Assembly (NCBI GenBank): GCA_963848495.1
Contig: CAWKDV010000003.1
Coordinates: 124,001-188,000 of the forward strand
Direction of reading: 5' to 3'
Length of the DNA: 64,000 bases
From: JAICJR01 sp963848495
GTDB lineage: Bacteria > Actinomycetota > Thermoleophilia > Solirubrobacterales > Thermoleophilaceae
Positions within the stretch are counted from its first letter, which is position 1; each line of letters starts with the position of its first letter. Positions 8,014-16,103 of the stretch are shown in pieces. The notes under the pieces were generated by a model. The model searched no databases and was not told the DNA's origin. It saw only the letters and a program-made list of their open reading frames with translations. The position numbers and the translations under genes are program-made.

Positions 8014-9471
8014 ATGCAAGAGACAGCCGAGGTCGGCAGTCCGCGGGCCTCGAAGCCAAAGCTGTCACGTTCGATGGGCCTGTGGATGGCAACGGCCCTC
8101 GTCGTGGGCAACATGATCGGTTCGGGCGTTTTCCTGTTGCCATCCTCACTGGCCGGCGCAGCGGGGCCCGTGTCGATCATCGCCTGGGTCTTCACCGGCC
8201 TCGGCGCGATGCTGCTCGCGCTCGTGTTCGCCCGCCTCGGCCGCACCTTCCCGCGGACGGGCGGCCCCTACGTCTACGCGCGTAGGGCCTTCGGCGACTT
8301 CGTCGGCTTCCAGACCGCCTGGGGCTACTGGATCGCGGCCTGGGCCGGCAACGCGGCCATCACGGTCGCCTTCATCGGCTACCTGGCCGTGTTCTGGCCG
8401 CAGCTGGCCACGCACAACCTGATGGCGGCTCTGGTCGGCATCGCGCTGATCTGGGCGCTGACGTTCGTGAACATCCTCGGCGTCCGCCAGGGCGCGCAGG
8501 TGCAGTTCATCACCACCCTGTTGAAGTTCATCCCGCTGGCGATCATCGCCGTGATCGGGCTGTTCTTCATCAAGGGCGGCAACCTCACGCCCTTCGCGCC
8601 GCATGGCACGGCGAAGGCGATCTCGGCGGCCGCGCCGCTGACCCTGTGGGCCTTCATCGGGCTCGAGTCGGCGACCGTGACGGCCGAGGAGGTGAAGGAC
8701 CCGGAGCGGACGATCCCGCGCGCGACCATCATCGGGACCGCGCTCGCCACGGTCGTCTACATCGTGGCGACGATCTCGATCATGGGCATCATCCCGGCGC
8801 ACACGCTGGCGAGCTCCACGAGCCCGTTCGCGGCAGCCGCGGGCCAGATGTTCGGCGGCAGCTGGGACAAGGTCATCGCGCTGGTGGCGCTGTTTGCCAC
8901 CGGAGGCGCGCTGAACGGCTGGATCCTGCTCCAGGGGCGCGTGCCCATGGCGGCGGCGGAGGACGGCCTCTTCCCCGAGCAGTTCGCACGCGTGCACGGT
9001 GAGCGCCAGACGCCGGTATTCGGACTGATCGTCTCGTCCGCGCTGGTCAGCGGCCTGATGCTCATGAACTACACGAAGGGTCTGGTCGACGCCTTCACCT
9101 TTGTGATCCTGCTGGCCACGTTGACGACGCTCGTGCCGTACGCATACTCCGCGGCGGCGCAGGCGTACCTCTACGTGACCGAGCGCGACCTGTTCGAGCG
9201 GAAGCTGTTCGCCCGCGACATGGTGATCGCCACGCTGGCGTTCGCCTACTCGGTGTGGGCGATCACGGGCTCCGGCAAGGACGTCATCGCCAAGGGGTTC
9301 GTGCTCCTGCTCGCCGGCATCCCGATCTACGTGTTCGTGAAGTGGTGGGAGGGCCGCAAGGCGACCACGGTCGAGGACCTGCTCGCCAAGATGCCGCCTC
9401 CGGTCGAGGCGCCACCCGAGGACGCGTACCGGCATGGTGACGAGCTCCTTCCCGCCGGTGGCGCGCGTTGA
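8014..9471 (+). CDS. APC-family amino acid permease (arcD-like by context)
   Basis: A 485-residue integral membrane protein with about 12 predicted helices. The family signature VVGNMIGSGVF lies in helix 1, as in basic amino acid/polyamine antiporters of the APC superfamily. The ATG is preceded by GAAGGAGGGCG, a strong ribosome site; an in-frame TTG 18 bases upstream would include that site and is unlikely. Next come ornithine carbamoyltransferase and carbamate kinase, which suggests import of arginine/citrulline or exchange with ornithine. That substrate is an inference from context, not from residues. Confidence 0.85.
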   Translation: MQETAEVGSPRASKPKLSRSMGLWMATALVVGNMIGSGVFLLPSSLAGAAGPVSIIAWVFTGLGAMLLALVFARLGRTFPRTGGPYVYARRAFGDFVGFQTAWGYWIAAWAGNAAITVAFIGYLAVFWPQLATHNLMAALVGIALIWALTFVNILGVRQGAQVQFITTLLKFIPLAIIAVIGLFFIKGGNLTPFAPHGTAKAISAAAPLTLWAFIGLESATVTAEEVKDPERTIPRATIIGTALATVVYIVATISIMGIIPAHTLASSTSPFAAAAGQMFGGSWDKVIALVALFATGGALNGWILLQGRVPMAAAEDGLFPEQFARVHGERQTPVFGLIVSSALVSGLMLMNYTKGLVDAFTFVILLATLTTLVPYAYSAAAQAYLYVTERDLFERKLFARDMVIATLAFAYSVWAITGSGKDVIAKGFVLLLAGIPIYVFVKWWEGRKATTVEDLLAKMPPPVEAPPEDAYRHGDELLPAGGAR

Positions 9472-9492
9472 GCGCCACTCCCCCCACGACGA

Positions 9493-9516
9493 CGGCGCCG
9501 GCTTCGGCCGGCGCCG
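9493..9516 (+). promoter_or_regulatory. Perfect 10-bp hairpin with UUCG loop between permease and OTC genes
   Basis: CGGCGCCGGC-TTCG-GCCGGCGCCG is a perfect inverted repeat closed by the extra-stable C(UUCG)G tetraloop. It sits 21 bases after the permease stop and 36 bases before the carbamoyltransferase start, with no T-run. It may be a processing/stability hairpin or a partial terminator that sets the ratio of the downstream enzymes. Confidence 0.6.
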
Positions 9517-9551
9517 CCCCGGCGGCCCCTCGGCGCTGAAAGGAGCCTTCG

Positions 9552-10496
9552 ATGGCACTCGCTGCGACCCATCCCCGCGATCTGCTCCGGGTCGACGACC
9601 TGACGGCGATCGAGCTCGACCACCTGCTGGAGCTCGCCGAGCGCATGAAGGACGAGCCGCTCGGCTGGCGGGAGCAGCACGCCGGCAGGGCGGTGGCCTG
9701 CTACTTCGCCAAGCCCTCCACCCGCACTCGCGCCTCCTTCGAGGGCGCGGCCTACAGGCTCGGGATGCTGCCCATGATGCTGCGGCCGGATGAGCTGCAG
9801 CTCGGCCGCGGGGAGCCGATCTCCGACACCGCCCGGGTCCTGTCCGGCTACGTGGCGGCGATCGTCATGCGCACCTTCGAGCAGGCCGAGGTCGAGGAGG
9901 TGGCCCGGCACTCCACGGTGCCCGTGATCAACGCGCTCACCGACAACCACCATCCCTGCCAGGCGCTGGCCGACCTCCTGACGCTGCGCGAGCGCTTCGA
10001 CTCCCTCGCGGGTCTCACGCTCGCCTACGTCGGCGACGGCAACAACGTTGCGCACTCGCTGATGCAGGCGGGCGCGCTCGCGGGCATGCACGTGCGCATC
10101 GCCACGCCGCCGGGCTACGAGCCCGACGACCACATCACGCTCGCGGCGGAGGGCGCCGCCTCCGTGCGCGGCGGCTCGGTGCAGGTCCTGCACGAGCCTG
10201 TCGACGCGGTGAAGGACGCCGACGCCGTCTACACGGACGTGTGGGTGTCGATGGGCAACGAGCCGGATTCCGCCCGCCGTAGGGAGCAGCTCGCCCGCCA
10301 TCGCGTGGACGCGGAGCTGATGTCGAGGGCGGCCCCCCACGCCGTCTTCATGCACTGCCTGCCGGCGCACCGCGGGCTCGAGGTCGCCGCCGAGGTGATC
10401 GACGGGCCGCAGTCCGTGGTGATCCAGGAGGCGCACAACCGCCTGCCGACGGAGCAGGCGCTGCTGCACACGCTCGTAACGGGAGACTGGTCATGA
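9552..10496 (+). CDS. arcB: Ornithine carbamoyltransferase
   Basis: A 314-residue transcarbamylase that interconverts ornithine plus carbamoyl phosphate and citrulline. It shows the carbamoyl-phosphate loop STRTRASFE, the HPCQALAD motif, the ornithine-side DVWVSMG loop and the HCLPA segment, all at normal spacing. AAAGGAG precedes the ATG. It overlaps carbamate kinase by ATGA, so the two are translated together. Pairing with carbamate kinase rather than other argECBD genes points to the catabolic direction (citrulline breakdown giving ATP). The biosynthetic name argF is the alternative. Cytoplasmic trimer in the known family. Confidence 0.92.
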   Translation: MALAATHPRDLLRVDDLTAIELDHLLELAERMKDEPLGWREQHAGRAVACYFAKPSTRTRASFEGAAYRLGMLPMMLRPDELQLGRGEPISDTARVLSGYVAAIVMRTFEQAEVEEVARHSTVPVINALTDNHHPCQALADLLTLRERFDSLAGLTLAYVGDGNNVAHSLMQAGALAGMHVRIATPPGYEPDDHITLAAEGAASVRGGSVQVLHEPVDAVKDADAVYTDVWVSMGNEPDSARRREQLARHRVDAELMSRAAPHAVFMHCLPAHRGLEVAAEVIDGPQSVVIQEAHNRLPTEQALLHTLVTGDWS

Positions 10497-11446
10497 GGGT
10501 CGTGGCGGCCCTGGGCGGGAATGCGCTCCTGCGGCGGGGCGAGCCCGCCGAGGCCGAGGTTCAGCGCCGCAACCTGGCGCACGCGGTGGACGGGCTCGCC
10601 GAGCTGGCCAGGGAGCACGAGCTGATCGTGACCCACGGCAACGGCCCGCAGGTCGGGCTGCTCGCGCTCCAGTCGGAGGCCTACCGCGAGGTCCGGGCCT
10701 ACCCGCTCGACGTGCTCGGCGCCGAGTCCGAGGGGATGATCGGCTACCTGCTCGACCAGGAGCTCGGCAACGCGCTGCCGGGACGATCGATCGCCACGCT
10801 GCTCACGCAGGTCGTGGTCGACGAGCTCGATCCGGCCTTCGAGCTGCCGACCAAGTTCGTCGGGCCCGTCTACCTGGAGGCGCAGGCTCGCCGCCTGGCC
10901 CGGGAGCGCAACTGGACGGTCGCGCGCGACGGCGACAAGTGGCGGCGGGTGGTCCCCTCCCCCGAGCCGCGCCGGATCGTCGAGATCGAGACGATCCGCC
11001 TGCTGGTGGACGCGGGCGTGCTCGTGATCTGCGCCGGCGGCGGCGGAGTGCCGGTGGTCGAGGCCGCCGGCGCGCTGCACGGCGTCGAGGCCGTGATCGA
11101 CAAGGACCTGGCGGCGGCGCTGCTCGCCTGCGAGCTGCACGCCGACGCTCTGCTCCTGCTCACCGACGTGCCGGCGATCGTCGACGGCTACGGCACCCCC
11201 AACCCGCGCCCGATCAGGCGCGCCACGCCGTCGGAGCTGCGCGCGCTGGGGCTGCCGGCCGGCTCGATGGGCCCGAAGGCCGAGGCCGCCTGCCGCTTCG
11301 CGGAGCTCGGCGGAGGCCTTTCCGTCGTCGCGCGGCTGGACGACGCGGTGGCGGCGCTGGCGGGACTTGCCGGGACCCTCATTACGGCTTTTCCCGGATT
11401 CGATTCCGTGGTCGATTCGGTCGCGCTGACCGGCGGCGGCACGTAG
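10493..11446 (+). CDS. arcC: Carbamate kinase
   Basis: A 317-residue kinase of the amino-acid-kinase fold that makes ATP from carbamoyl phosphate and ADP. It starts with the phosphate-binding ALGGNALL, has THGNGPQVG around residue 44, a glycine-rich CAGGGGVPV near residue 180 and DKDLAA near residue 203. Length is normal. Its ATG overlaps the stop of the carbamoyltransferase gene. With the upstream permease this forms an arginine-deiminase-pathway-like set, but no arginine deiminase gene is present in the window. The ABC transporter ATPase follows 9 bases later. Confidence 0.92.
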   Translation: MRVVAALGGNALLRRGEPAEAEVQRRNLAHAVDGLAELAREHELIVTHGNGPQVGLLALQSEAYREVRAYPLDVLGAESEGMIGYLLDQELGNALPGRSIATLLTQVVVDELDPAFELPTKFVGPVYLEAQARRLARERNWTVARDGDKWRRVVPSPEPRRIVEIETIRLLVDAGVLVICAGGGGVPVVEAAGALHGVEAVIDKDLAAALLACELHADALLLLTDVPAIVDGYGTPNPRPIRRATPSELRALGLPAGSMGPKAEAACRFAELGGGLSVVARLDDAVAALAGLAGTLITAFPGFDSVVDSVALTGGGT

Positions 11447-11455
11447 GTTGCTGAC

Positions 11456-12229
11456 ATGGCGGCCTCCGTCTCCGCGATACAGGTTCGGGACCTGGAAATG
11501 GCCTACGGCGCGGGTCACGCGCGCGTGCTGGCGCTGCGCGGCGTCGACCTCGACGTCGCCTCCGGCGAGTTCGTGGCGATCATGGGGCCCTCGGGGTCAG
11601 GCAAGAGCACCCTGCTGCACATCCTCGGGGCGCTCGAGTCGGCCACCGGCGGCCTCGTTGCCGTCGGCGGCAACCGCTACGACGGCCTCGCCGACAAGCG
11701 CCTGACCCGCTTCCGCCGCGACCACATCGGCTTCGTCTTCCAATTCTTCAACCTGCTGGGCTCGCTGACGGCGCTCGAGAACGTTCTCCTACCCGCCCTC
11801 ATCGCGGGCGATCGTCCCGGGCTGCACGTCGAACGCGCACAGATGCTGCTCGCCACGGTGGGCCTCTCCGACCGTGCAGACCACCTCCCGTCGGAGCTCT
11901 CCGGCGGCGAGCAGCAGCGCGTTTCCATTGCGCGGGCCCTGCTTCTGTCGCCCGAGATCGTGCTGGCGGACGAGCCCACGGGCAACCTCGACTCCCGCGC
12001 GGGCAAGGGAGTGCTGAAGCTGCTGCGCGATATCAACGAGGCGGAGGGCCACACGATCGTGATGGTCACCCACGATCCCGCCGCGGCGGCCAGCGCCGAC
12101 CGCGTCGTCTTCCTGCGCGACGGTCAGATAGCCGGGCAGGTGGCGGGCGGCTCGACCGCCGACGTCGTGAAGTTCTTCACCACGCTCGACCCCGGCGCGA
12201 TCGAGGCCGAGCCGGCAGCCACCGGATAG
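11456..12229 (+). CDS. ABC transporter ATP-binding protein (MacB/LolD type)
   Basis: A 257-residue nucleotide-binding domain. Walker A GPSGSGKST lies near residue 45. The Q-loop reads FQFFNLL, the signature LSGGEQQR, Walker B LADEPTGNLD, and the switch histidine is in VTHDP. The wording of the signature and Walker B is that of the LolD/MacB subfamily, which works with FtsX-type permeases rather than with periplasmic binding proteins. The permease follows 10 bases downstream and must be its partner. A 30-residue C-terminal tail after the switch region is of unknown role. Confidence 0.92.
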   Translation: MAASVSAIQVRDLEMAYGAGHARVLALRGVDLDVASGEFVAIMGPSGSGKSTLLHILGALESATGGLVAVGGNRYDGLADKRLTRFRRDHIGFVFQFFNLLGSLTALENVLLPALIAGDRPGLHVERAQMLLATVGLSDRADHLPSELSGGEQQRVSIARALLLSPEIVLADEPTGNLDSRAGKGVLKLLRDINEAEGHTIVMVTHDPAAAASADRVVFLRDGQIAGQVAGGSTADVVKFFTTLDPGAIEAEPAATG

Positions 12230-12239
12230 GGGGCGCACC

Positions 12240-14804
12240 ATGCTCCGCTCCTTCGACGCGCTGGCCTTTCGTCAGCTGCGTACGCGAAGGCTGCGCGTGT
12301 TCCTCACCGCCTTCGGGATCGTCCTGGGCGTGGGGATGGTGTTCGGGGTCCTGCTGCTCGTCGGAACGATCCGCCACACGTTCGACCAGCTGATCGACTC
12401 GGCCTGGGGCAAGAGCGACGTGGTGGTCATGCCGAAGGCGAACAACGGCACGATGCCGGACGCCACGCTCCAGCGGATCCGCACCACGCCGGGCGTGCGC
12501 GACGCCGGCGCGATGGTCGGCAGCGTCTTCACGCGCCTCGACGCGAGCGGCCACGCGATCGAGGGCCGCAAGGGCAGCATGTGGGTCGCGGGCTTCGACC
12601 CCAAGCACTCGCCCTACGACTTCAAGCTGCTCACCGGCCGCATGCCCGTGAGCGGCGCGAACGTGATGCTCGAGAAGAACTGGGCGAAGAACCACGGGCT
12701 GCGCATGGGCGAGTGGGTGGCGGTGGCGACCCCCGCCGGCCAGACGCGCCTGCACGTGGTCGGGATCTTCGGCTTTGGGGGCAACCTGTCGTTTGGCGAC
12801 CAGGGCTTCGCGGGGATGGCCGTCGCGGAGGTCCGGCAGCTCGGCGACCTGCCCGCCGGCTGGCAGCAGATCGCGGTCAAGGCGGCCGATCGCTCGCAGG
12901 CAGCCGACCTGCGCAGGCGGCTCGGCGCCGAGCTTGGTCCCGGCTTCGACGTCAAGTCGCCCCAGCAGTTCGGCGACGAGATCGCCAAGCAGCTCCAGGC
13001 GCTGAACGTCGTCCTCTACTTCTTCTCGGGGATCGCGCTGTTCGTCGGCGGCTTCCTGATCCTCAACTCGTTCAACATGACTGTGCTGCAGCGCATCCGC
13101 GAGATCGGGATGCTGCGGACGCTGGGAGCCACGCGCGGCATGATCGCTCGCACGGTGCTGATCGAGGCACTCGCCATCGGCGCCGTGGGCACGGTGCTGG
13201 GCCTGGCTCTCGGCCTCGCGCTGAGCCTCGGCCTGATCTCGCTGATGAAGGGCATGGGCTTGCCGATCGGCGCGCTCTACGTCACCGCGATGCCGGCAGT
13301 CGCCGCGGTGGTCGTGGGTCTCTTCGCCACCGCCGTCGGAGCCTGGTGGCCGGCCCGCCGCGCCGGGCGGATCTCCCCCGTGCGGGCCGCGATCGGCGCG
13401 GTGGGCGTGCGCCGGCGCACGCCGATCCGGCGCGGCATCATCGGGCTCGCCCTGTTCCTGCCCGGGTGCATCTTCGGCGGCAGCTTCTGGCTCGGCAACA
13501 AGGCAGGCGCGGGGGCGCTGGCCGCGCTCGGCGGGATCGGCGGCACGATGCTGATGTTCGTCGGGCTGGCGATGGCCGCGCCGTTCTTCATCACGCCGCT
13601 CGTGCGTGTGCTGACGGTCCCGCTGCGGGCCGTGTTCCGCACCAGCGGCCGGTTGGCGGGTGACGCCGCCGGCTCCAACCCGGCGCGCACCGCGGCCACC
13701 GCCGTGTCGCTCACGATCGGCCTGTCGGTGATCGTCGTCAACAGCGCGATCTCCGCGAGCTTCCTCGGCACGATCAACGATCAGATCAACCAGACCTACG
13801 CGCGCGACTACACGGTCCAGCACATCGGCCTGCCGGTCGATCAGGGCGGCGGTCCGATCGCGCCGTCGGTGCAGCGCGACATCGCGGCCATGCCCGGCGT
13901 CGGCGTGGTGAGCCCGGTAAGGGCGCTGCTGTTCAAGCTGCCGAAGATGTCGGGCAGCCAGCCCGGGCTCGCGATGGGCGTCGACCCCGCGACCTTCGGC
14001 AAGGTCGACCTGACGCCCGTCAAGGGCAGCTCGCGGGCGGCGGCCCTGGCGGCGCTCGCACGCGGCGGGGTGCTGGTGAACCAGGCCTACGCCACCGAGG
14101 CCGGCCTGCACGTGGGCTCGACGATCACCCTGCGCGGTCCCGACCGCACCGCCAGCGCCCGCGTGGCCGGGATCCTGAAGACGGCCACAGGCTTCAACGG
14201 CGCCGGCATGCAGCTGTCGATCGACACGATGCGCTCGGTCTATGGCGCGACGATCGACAACGAGCTGCTGATCAAGGCCGCGCCCGGTGCGAACCGGGCG
14301 GCGCTCGGGCGCCGCATCGACAGCTACCTGCAGAGCCGGCACCCCAACCTGGAGTCGCTCTCGATCACGGACGTGAAGTCCCAGATCAAGCGCGAGATCA
14401 CCCAGCAGTTCAACCTTTTCAACGCGATCATCGCCATCGCGGTGATCGTGTCGCTGCTCGGCGTGGTCAACACGCTGGCGATGTCGGTGATGGAGCGCAC
14501 GCGCGAGATCGGCGTGCTGCGCGCCCTCGGCGCCTCGCGCTGGCTCGTGCGCTCGACGATGCTCGACGAGAGCCTGCTGATCACGGTCTCCGGCGCGCTG
14601 GCCGGCATCGCCTTCGGCGTCGTGATCGCCTACGTCTGGGTCGCGAGCCTCGACTCGATGCTGCCCGGGATCAGCTTCCACTTCCCGGTCGGGGCGACCG
14701 TGATCGTGGCGGTGGCGGCGACTGTGCTGGGCGTGCTGGCGTCCGTGCTGCCGGCGAGGCGAGCGGCCAGGTTGAAGCCGGTCGAGGCGCTCAATTACGA
14801 GTGA
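12240..14804 (+). CDS. FtsX/MacB-like ABC transporter permease
   Basis: An 854-residue permease built as two tandem units: N-terminal helix, large extracytoplasmic (MacB-PCD) domain, FtsX domain with three helices, then a second domain of the same kind ending in LPARRAARLKPVEAL. REIGMLRTLGATRGMI (first half) and REIGVLRALGASRWLV (second half) are the matching coupling-helix regions. Such transporters act as mechanotransmitters or exporters of peptides or lipids. The preceding ATPase is its motor. A weak AGGGGGC precedes the ATG. The TGA stop is the first element of a heptamer repeat array. Confidence 0.9.
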   Translation: MLRSFDALAFRQLRTRRLRVFLTAFGIVLGVGMVFGVLLLVGTIRHTFDQLIDSAWGKSDVVVMPKANNGTMPDATLQRIRTTPGVRDAGAMVGSVFTRLDASGHAIEGRKGSMWVAGFDPKHSPYDFKLLTGRMPVSGANVMLEKNWAKNHGLRMGEWVAVATPAGQTRLHVVGIFGFGGNLSFGDQGFAGMAVAEVRQLGDLPAGWQQIAVKAADRSQAADLRRRLGAELGPGFDVKSPQQFGDEIAKQLQALNVVLYFFSGIALFVGGFLILNSFNMTVLQRIREIGMLRTLGATRGMIARTVLIEALAIGAVGTVLGLALGLALSLGLISLMKGMGLPIGALYVTAMPAVAAVVVGLFATAVGAWWPARRAGRISPVRAAIGAVGVRRRTPIRRGIIGLALFLPGCIFGGSFWLGNKAGAGALAALGGIGGTMLMFVGLAMAAPFFITPLVRVLTVPLRAVFRTSGRLAGDAAGSNPARTAATAVSLTIGLSVIVVNSAISASFLGTINDQINQTYARDYTVQHIGLPVDQGGGPIAPSVQRDIAAMPGVGVVSPVRALLFKLPKMSGSQPGLAMGVDPATFGKVDLTPVKGSSRAAALAALARGGVLVNQAYATEAGLHVGSTITLRGPDRTASARVAGILKTATGFNGAGMQLSIDTMRSVYGATIDNELLIKAAPGANRAALGRRIDSYLQSRHPNLESLSITDVKSQIKREITQQFNLFNAIIAIAVIVSLLGVVNTLAMSVMERTREIGVLRALGASRWLVRSTMLDESLLITVSGALAGIAFGVVIAYVWVASLDSMLPGISFHFPVGATVIVAVAATVLGVLASVLPARRAARLKPVEALNYE

Positions 14805-14882
14805 TCACGGATCACGGATCACGGATCACGGATCACGGATCACAACGACTTCTCAGTGATCAGTGATCAGTGATCAGTGATC
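14803..14882. repeat. Heptamer tandem-repeat inverted array (GATCACG / AGTGATC)
   Basis: The left arm has five full GATCACG units plus six bases (14803-14843). After an 11-base spacer the right arm has four AGTGATC units (14855-14882). The arms are complementary in six of every seven bases, so the transcript can fold into a long hairpin. A second perfect 9-bp stem, GTGATCGAT with ATCGATCAC, spans 14877-14900. The array starts at the permease stop, and the stop of the opposing 45-residue ORF is one of its repeat units. Successive TGA triplets fall in all three frames on both strands. Confidence 0.85.
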
Positions 14883-15011
14883 GATCTGAAAATCGATCAC
14901 GCGGGGCCGGACGTGGCCGTGACGCTCGCGGGCGACTCGGTTCGCCTCGCGGAGCGTGAGCCCCTCGGCAATTACGTGACCGTCATACGCTGTTACGTCG
15001 AACACCTTCAT
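14874..15011 (-). CDS. Small ORF, 45 residues, unknown function
   Basis: Not recognised. A 45-residue soluble, charged peptide beginning MKVFDVTAYDGHVIAEG. GGAGGGG lies six bases before its ATG, a strong ribosome site, and the reading frame has high third-position GC like the neighbouring genes. Its last codons run into the heptamer array, which also supplies the TGA stop. It is convergent with the ABC permease gene. Too short for family assignment. Expression is inferred only from the ribosome site and codon pattern. Confidence 0.55.
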   Translation of the reverse strand: MKVFDVTAYDGHVIAEGLTLREANRVARERHGHVRPRVIDFQIDH

Positions 15012-15169
15012 GATTCCCCTCCGGGTGAAAGCCTTCTCTAAGCGCATTTGTCGTCAAACCAGACTGCATGTTGATACCGCAACGGTGGGAGCTTCCCTCC
15101 CGCGCGTTACAGGACTTTCACTAGTGGCGATCATGTGCCCGGCAAGGCGGATCGCGCGACCCCCTGCCC

Positions 15170-15223
15170 AGACGTGCATGGGCTTCCCCGCGGGAGGCGC
15201 GGCAAAGCCCGTGCATGGCGTCT
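15170..15223 (-). terminator. Stem-loop after the SRPBCC gene
   Basis: An inverted repeat 8 bases past the SRPBCC stop: AGACG-TGCATGGGCTT (15170-15185) against the complement of AAGCCCGTGCATGGCGTCT (15205-15223). They pair over about 15 bases with one mismatch and a 3-base bulge. There is no T-run, so termination is an inference. The rest of 15012-15231 holds nothing else I can support. Confidence 0.45.
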
Positions 15224-15231
15224 GAGAGCGG

Positions 15232-15747
15232 TTAGCCGGTAGGAATTTCCGCCGTGGCGGGCAGGCCCGCGGCGACGTAGCGCTCGTAGTGGCCGCGCCA
15301 CTCGGAGCCGGGGCGGCTGCCGGGCTTCTCGGTCGGGATGCCCGCGAGCTGCTTCTCCAGCGTGTCCAGGCAGACGTGCCAGCCGGCGCCGTCCCGCGCC
15401 GCCTTGCCCTCGTCGCCCAGCACGTCGGTGAAGCGGAGCAGGGTGGCGTCGCCGCCCTCGATCGGCTCGAGCTCGAAGCGCAGCTCGTCCTCGCCCCACA
15501 TGAACCAGAAGCGCCGCGGCGGGTCGAGCTCGAGCACCTCGCCTTCCATCGGCGGGACGCCGTCCACCGGGAAGGTGAACGCCATCTCGCCGCCGACTCG
15601 CAGGTCCACCTCCACGGCGCTCGGAAACCAGCTCGCAAGCTGGTCCGGCAGCGTGATCGCCCGCCAGACCGCCTCGACCGGATGCGACAGCCGGCGCTCG
15701 AAGCGCACAGCCGGCCGGCCGTCGACCTTCACGTAGCTCCCGTCCAT
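15232..15747 (-). CDS. SRPBCC/AHSA1-domain protein
   Basis: A 171-residue protein of the START-like hot-dog-cavity superfamily. The N-terminal RFERRLSHPVEAVWRAITLP and the following W-F-P segment are the standard AHSA1 opening; FTFPVDGVPP and the GTALL-like GDATLLRFTD strand follow. It lies 3 bases after the ArsR gene and its AGGAGGA ribosome site is inside the end of arsR, so the two are translated as a pair. ArsR-SRPBCC pairs of this kind are common in actinobacteria; the ligand is unknown. No catalytic residues can be named. Confidence 0.85.
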   Translation of the reverse strand: MDGSYVKVDGRPAVRFERRLSHPVEAVWRAITLPDQLASWFPSAVEVDLRVGGEMAFTFPVDGVPPMEGEVLELDPPRRFWFMWGEDELRFELEPIEGGDATLLRFTDVLGDEGKAARDGAGWHVCLDTLEKQLAGIPTEKPGSRPGSEWRGHYERYVAAGLPATAEIPTG

Positions 15748-15750
15748 CGT

Positions 15751-16071
15751 TCAGTCCTCCTCGGTTCTGGTGCTGTCGAGGTGCCGTTCCAGGGCATCGA
15801 GGCTCTCGCCCCACATGCGCCGATACGGGTCGAGCCACTCGTCGAGCTCGGCGAGCGGCCGCGGGTCGAGCACGTAGAGCCGCCTCTGCCCCTCCCTGCG
15901 TACCCGGACGAGTCCGGCCTCGCGCAGCACCCGCAGGTGCTTGGAGGTGCCGGGCTGGGTCAGGCCGAGCTGCTCGACGAGCTCACCCACCGGCCGCGGG
16001 CGCTCGAGGAGGAGCATGAGCGCGGCCCGGCGATGCGGGTCGGCGAGCACTGACCAGGTGGAAGCGGACAC
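15751..16071 (-). CDS. ArsR-family transcriptional regulator
   Basis: A 106-residue winged-helix repressor. The recognition region reads GLTQPGTSKHLRVLREAGLV, followed by the wing RREGQRRLYVL. No cysteine metal site is visible, so it belongs with the non-metal ArsR proteins paired with SRPBCC partners. The GTG start lies about 7 bases from an AT-rich palindrome that probably serves as both promoter and operator, predicting autoregulation. Cytoplasmic dimer in the known family. Confidence 0.88.
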   Translation of the reverse strand: MSASTWSVLADPHRRAALMLLLERPRPVGELVEQLGLTQPGTSKHLRVLREAGLVRVRREGQRRLYVLDPRPLAELDEWLDPYRRMWGESLDALERHLDSTRTEED

Positions 16072-16077
16072 GGCGCA

Positions 16078-16099
16078 TATATAACTAGATGGCTATATA
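16078..16099. promoter_or_regulatory. TATATA-N10-TATATA operator/promoter of the ArsR gene
   Basis: Two TATATA half-sites ten bases apart form an imperfect AT-rich palindrome just upstream of the arsR GTG. The half-site nearer the gene can act as the -10 element of a nearly leaderless promoter. Such AT-rich sequence is exceptional here. Role inferred from position. Confidence 0.55.
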
Positions 16100-16103
16100 C
16101 GTG

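Noticed and set aside
14803..14900. CRISPR-like array
   Set aside because: Repeats are 7 bases, directly adjacent with no spacers, and no cas genes are present.
15010..15225. Plus-strand 71-codon ORF in the gap before the SRPBCC gene
   Set aside because: No ribosome site, runs through a stem-loop, and composition is unlike the neighbouring coding sequence.
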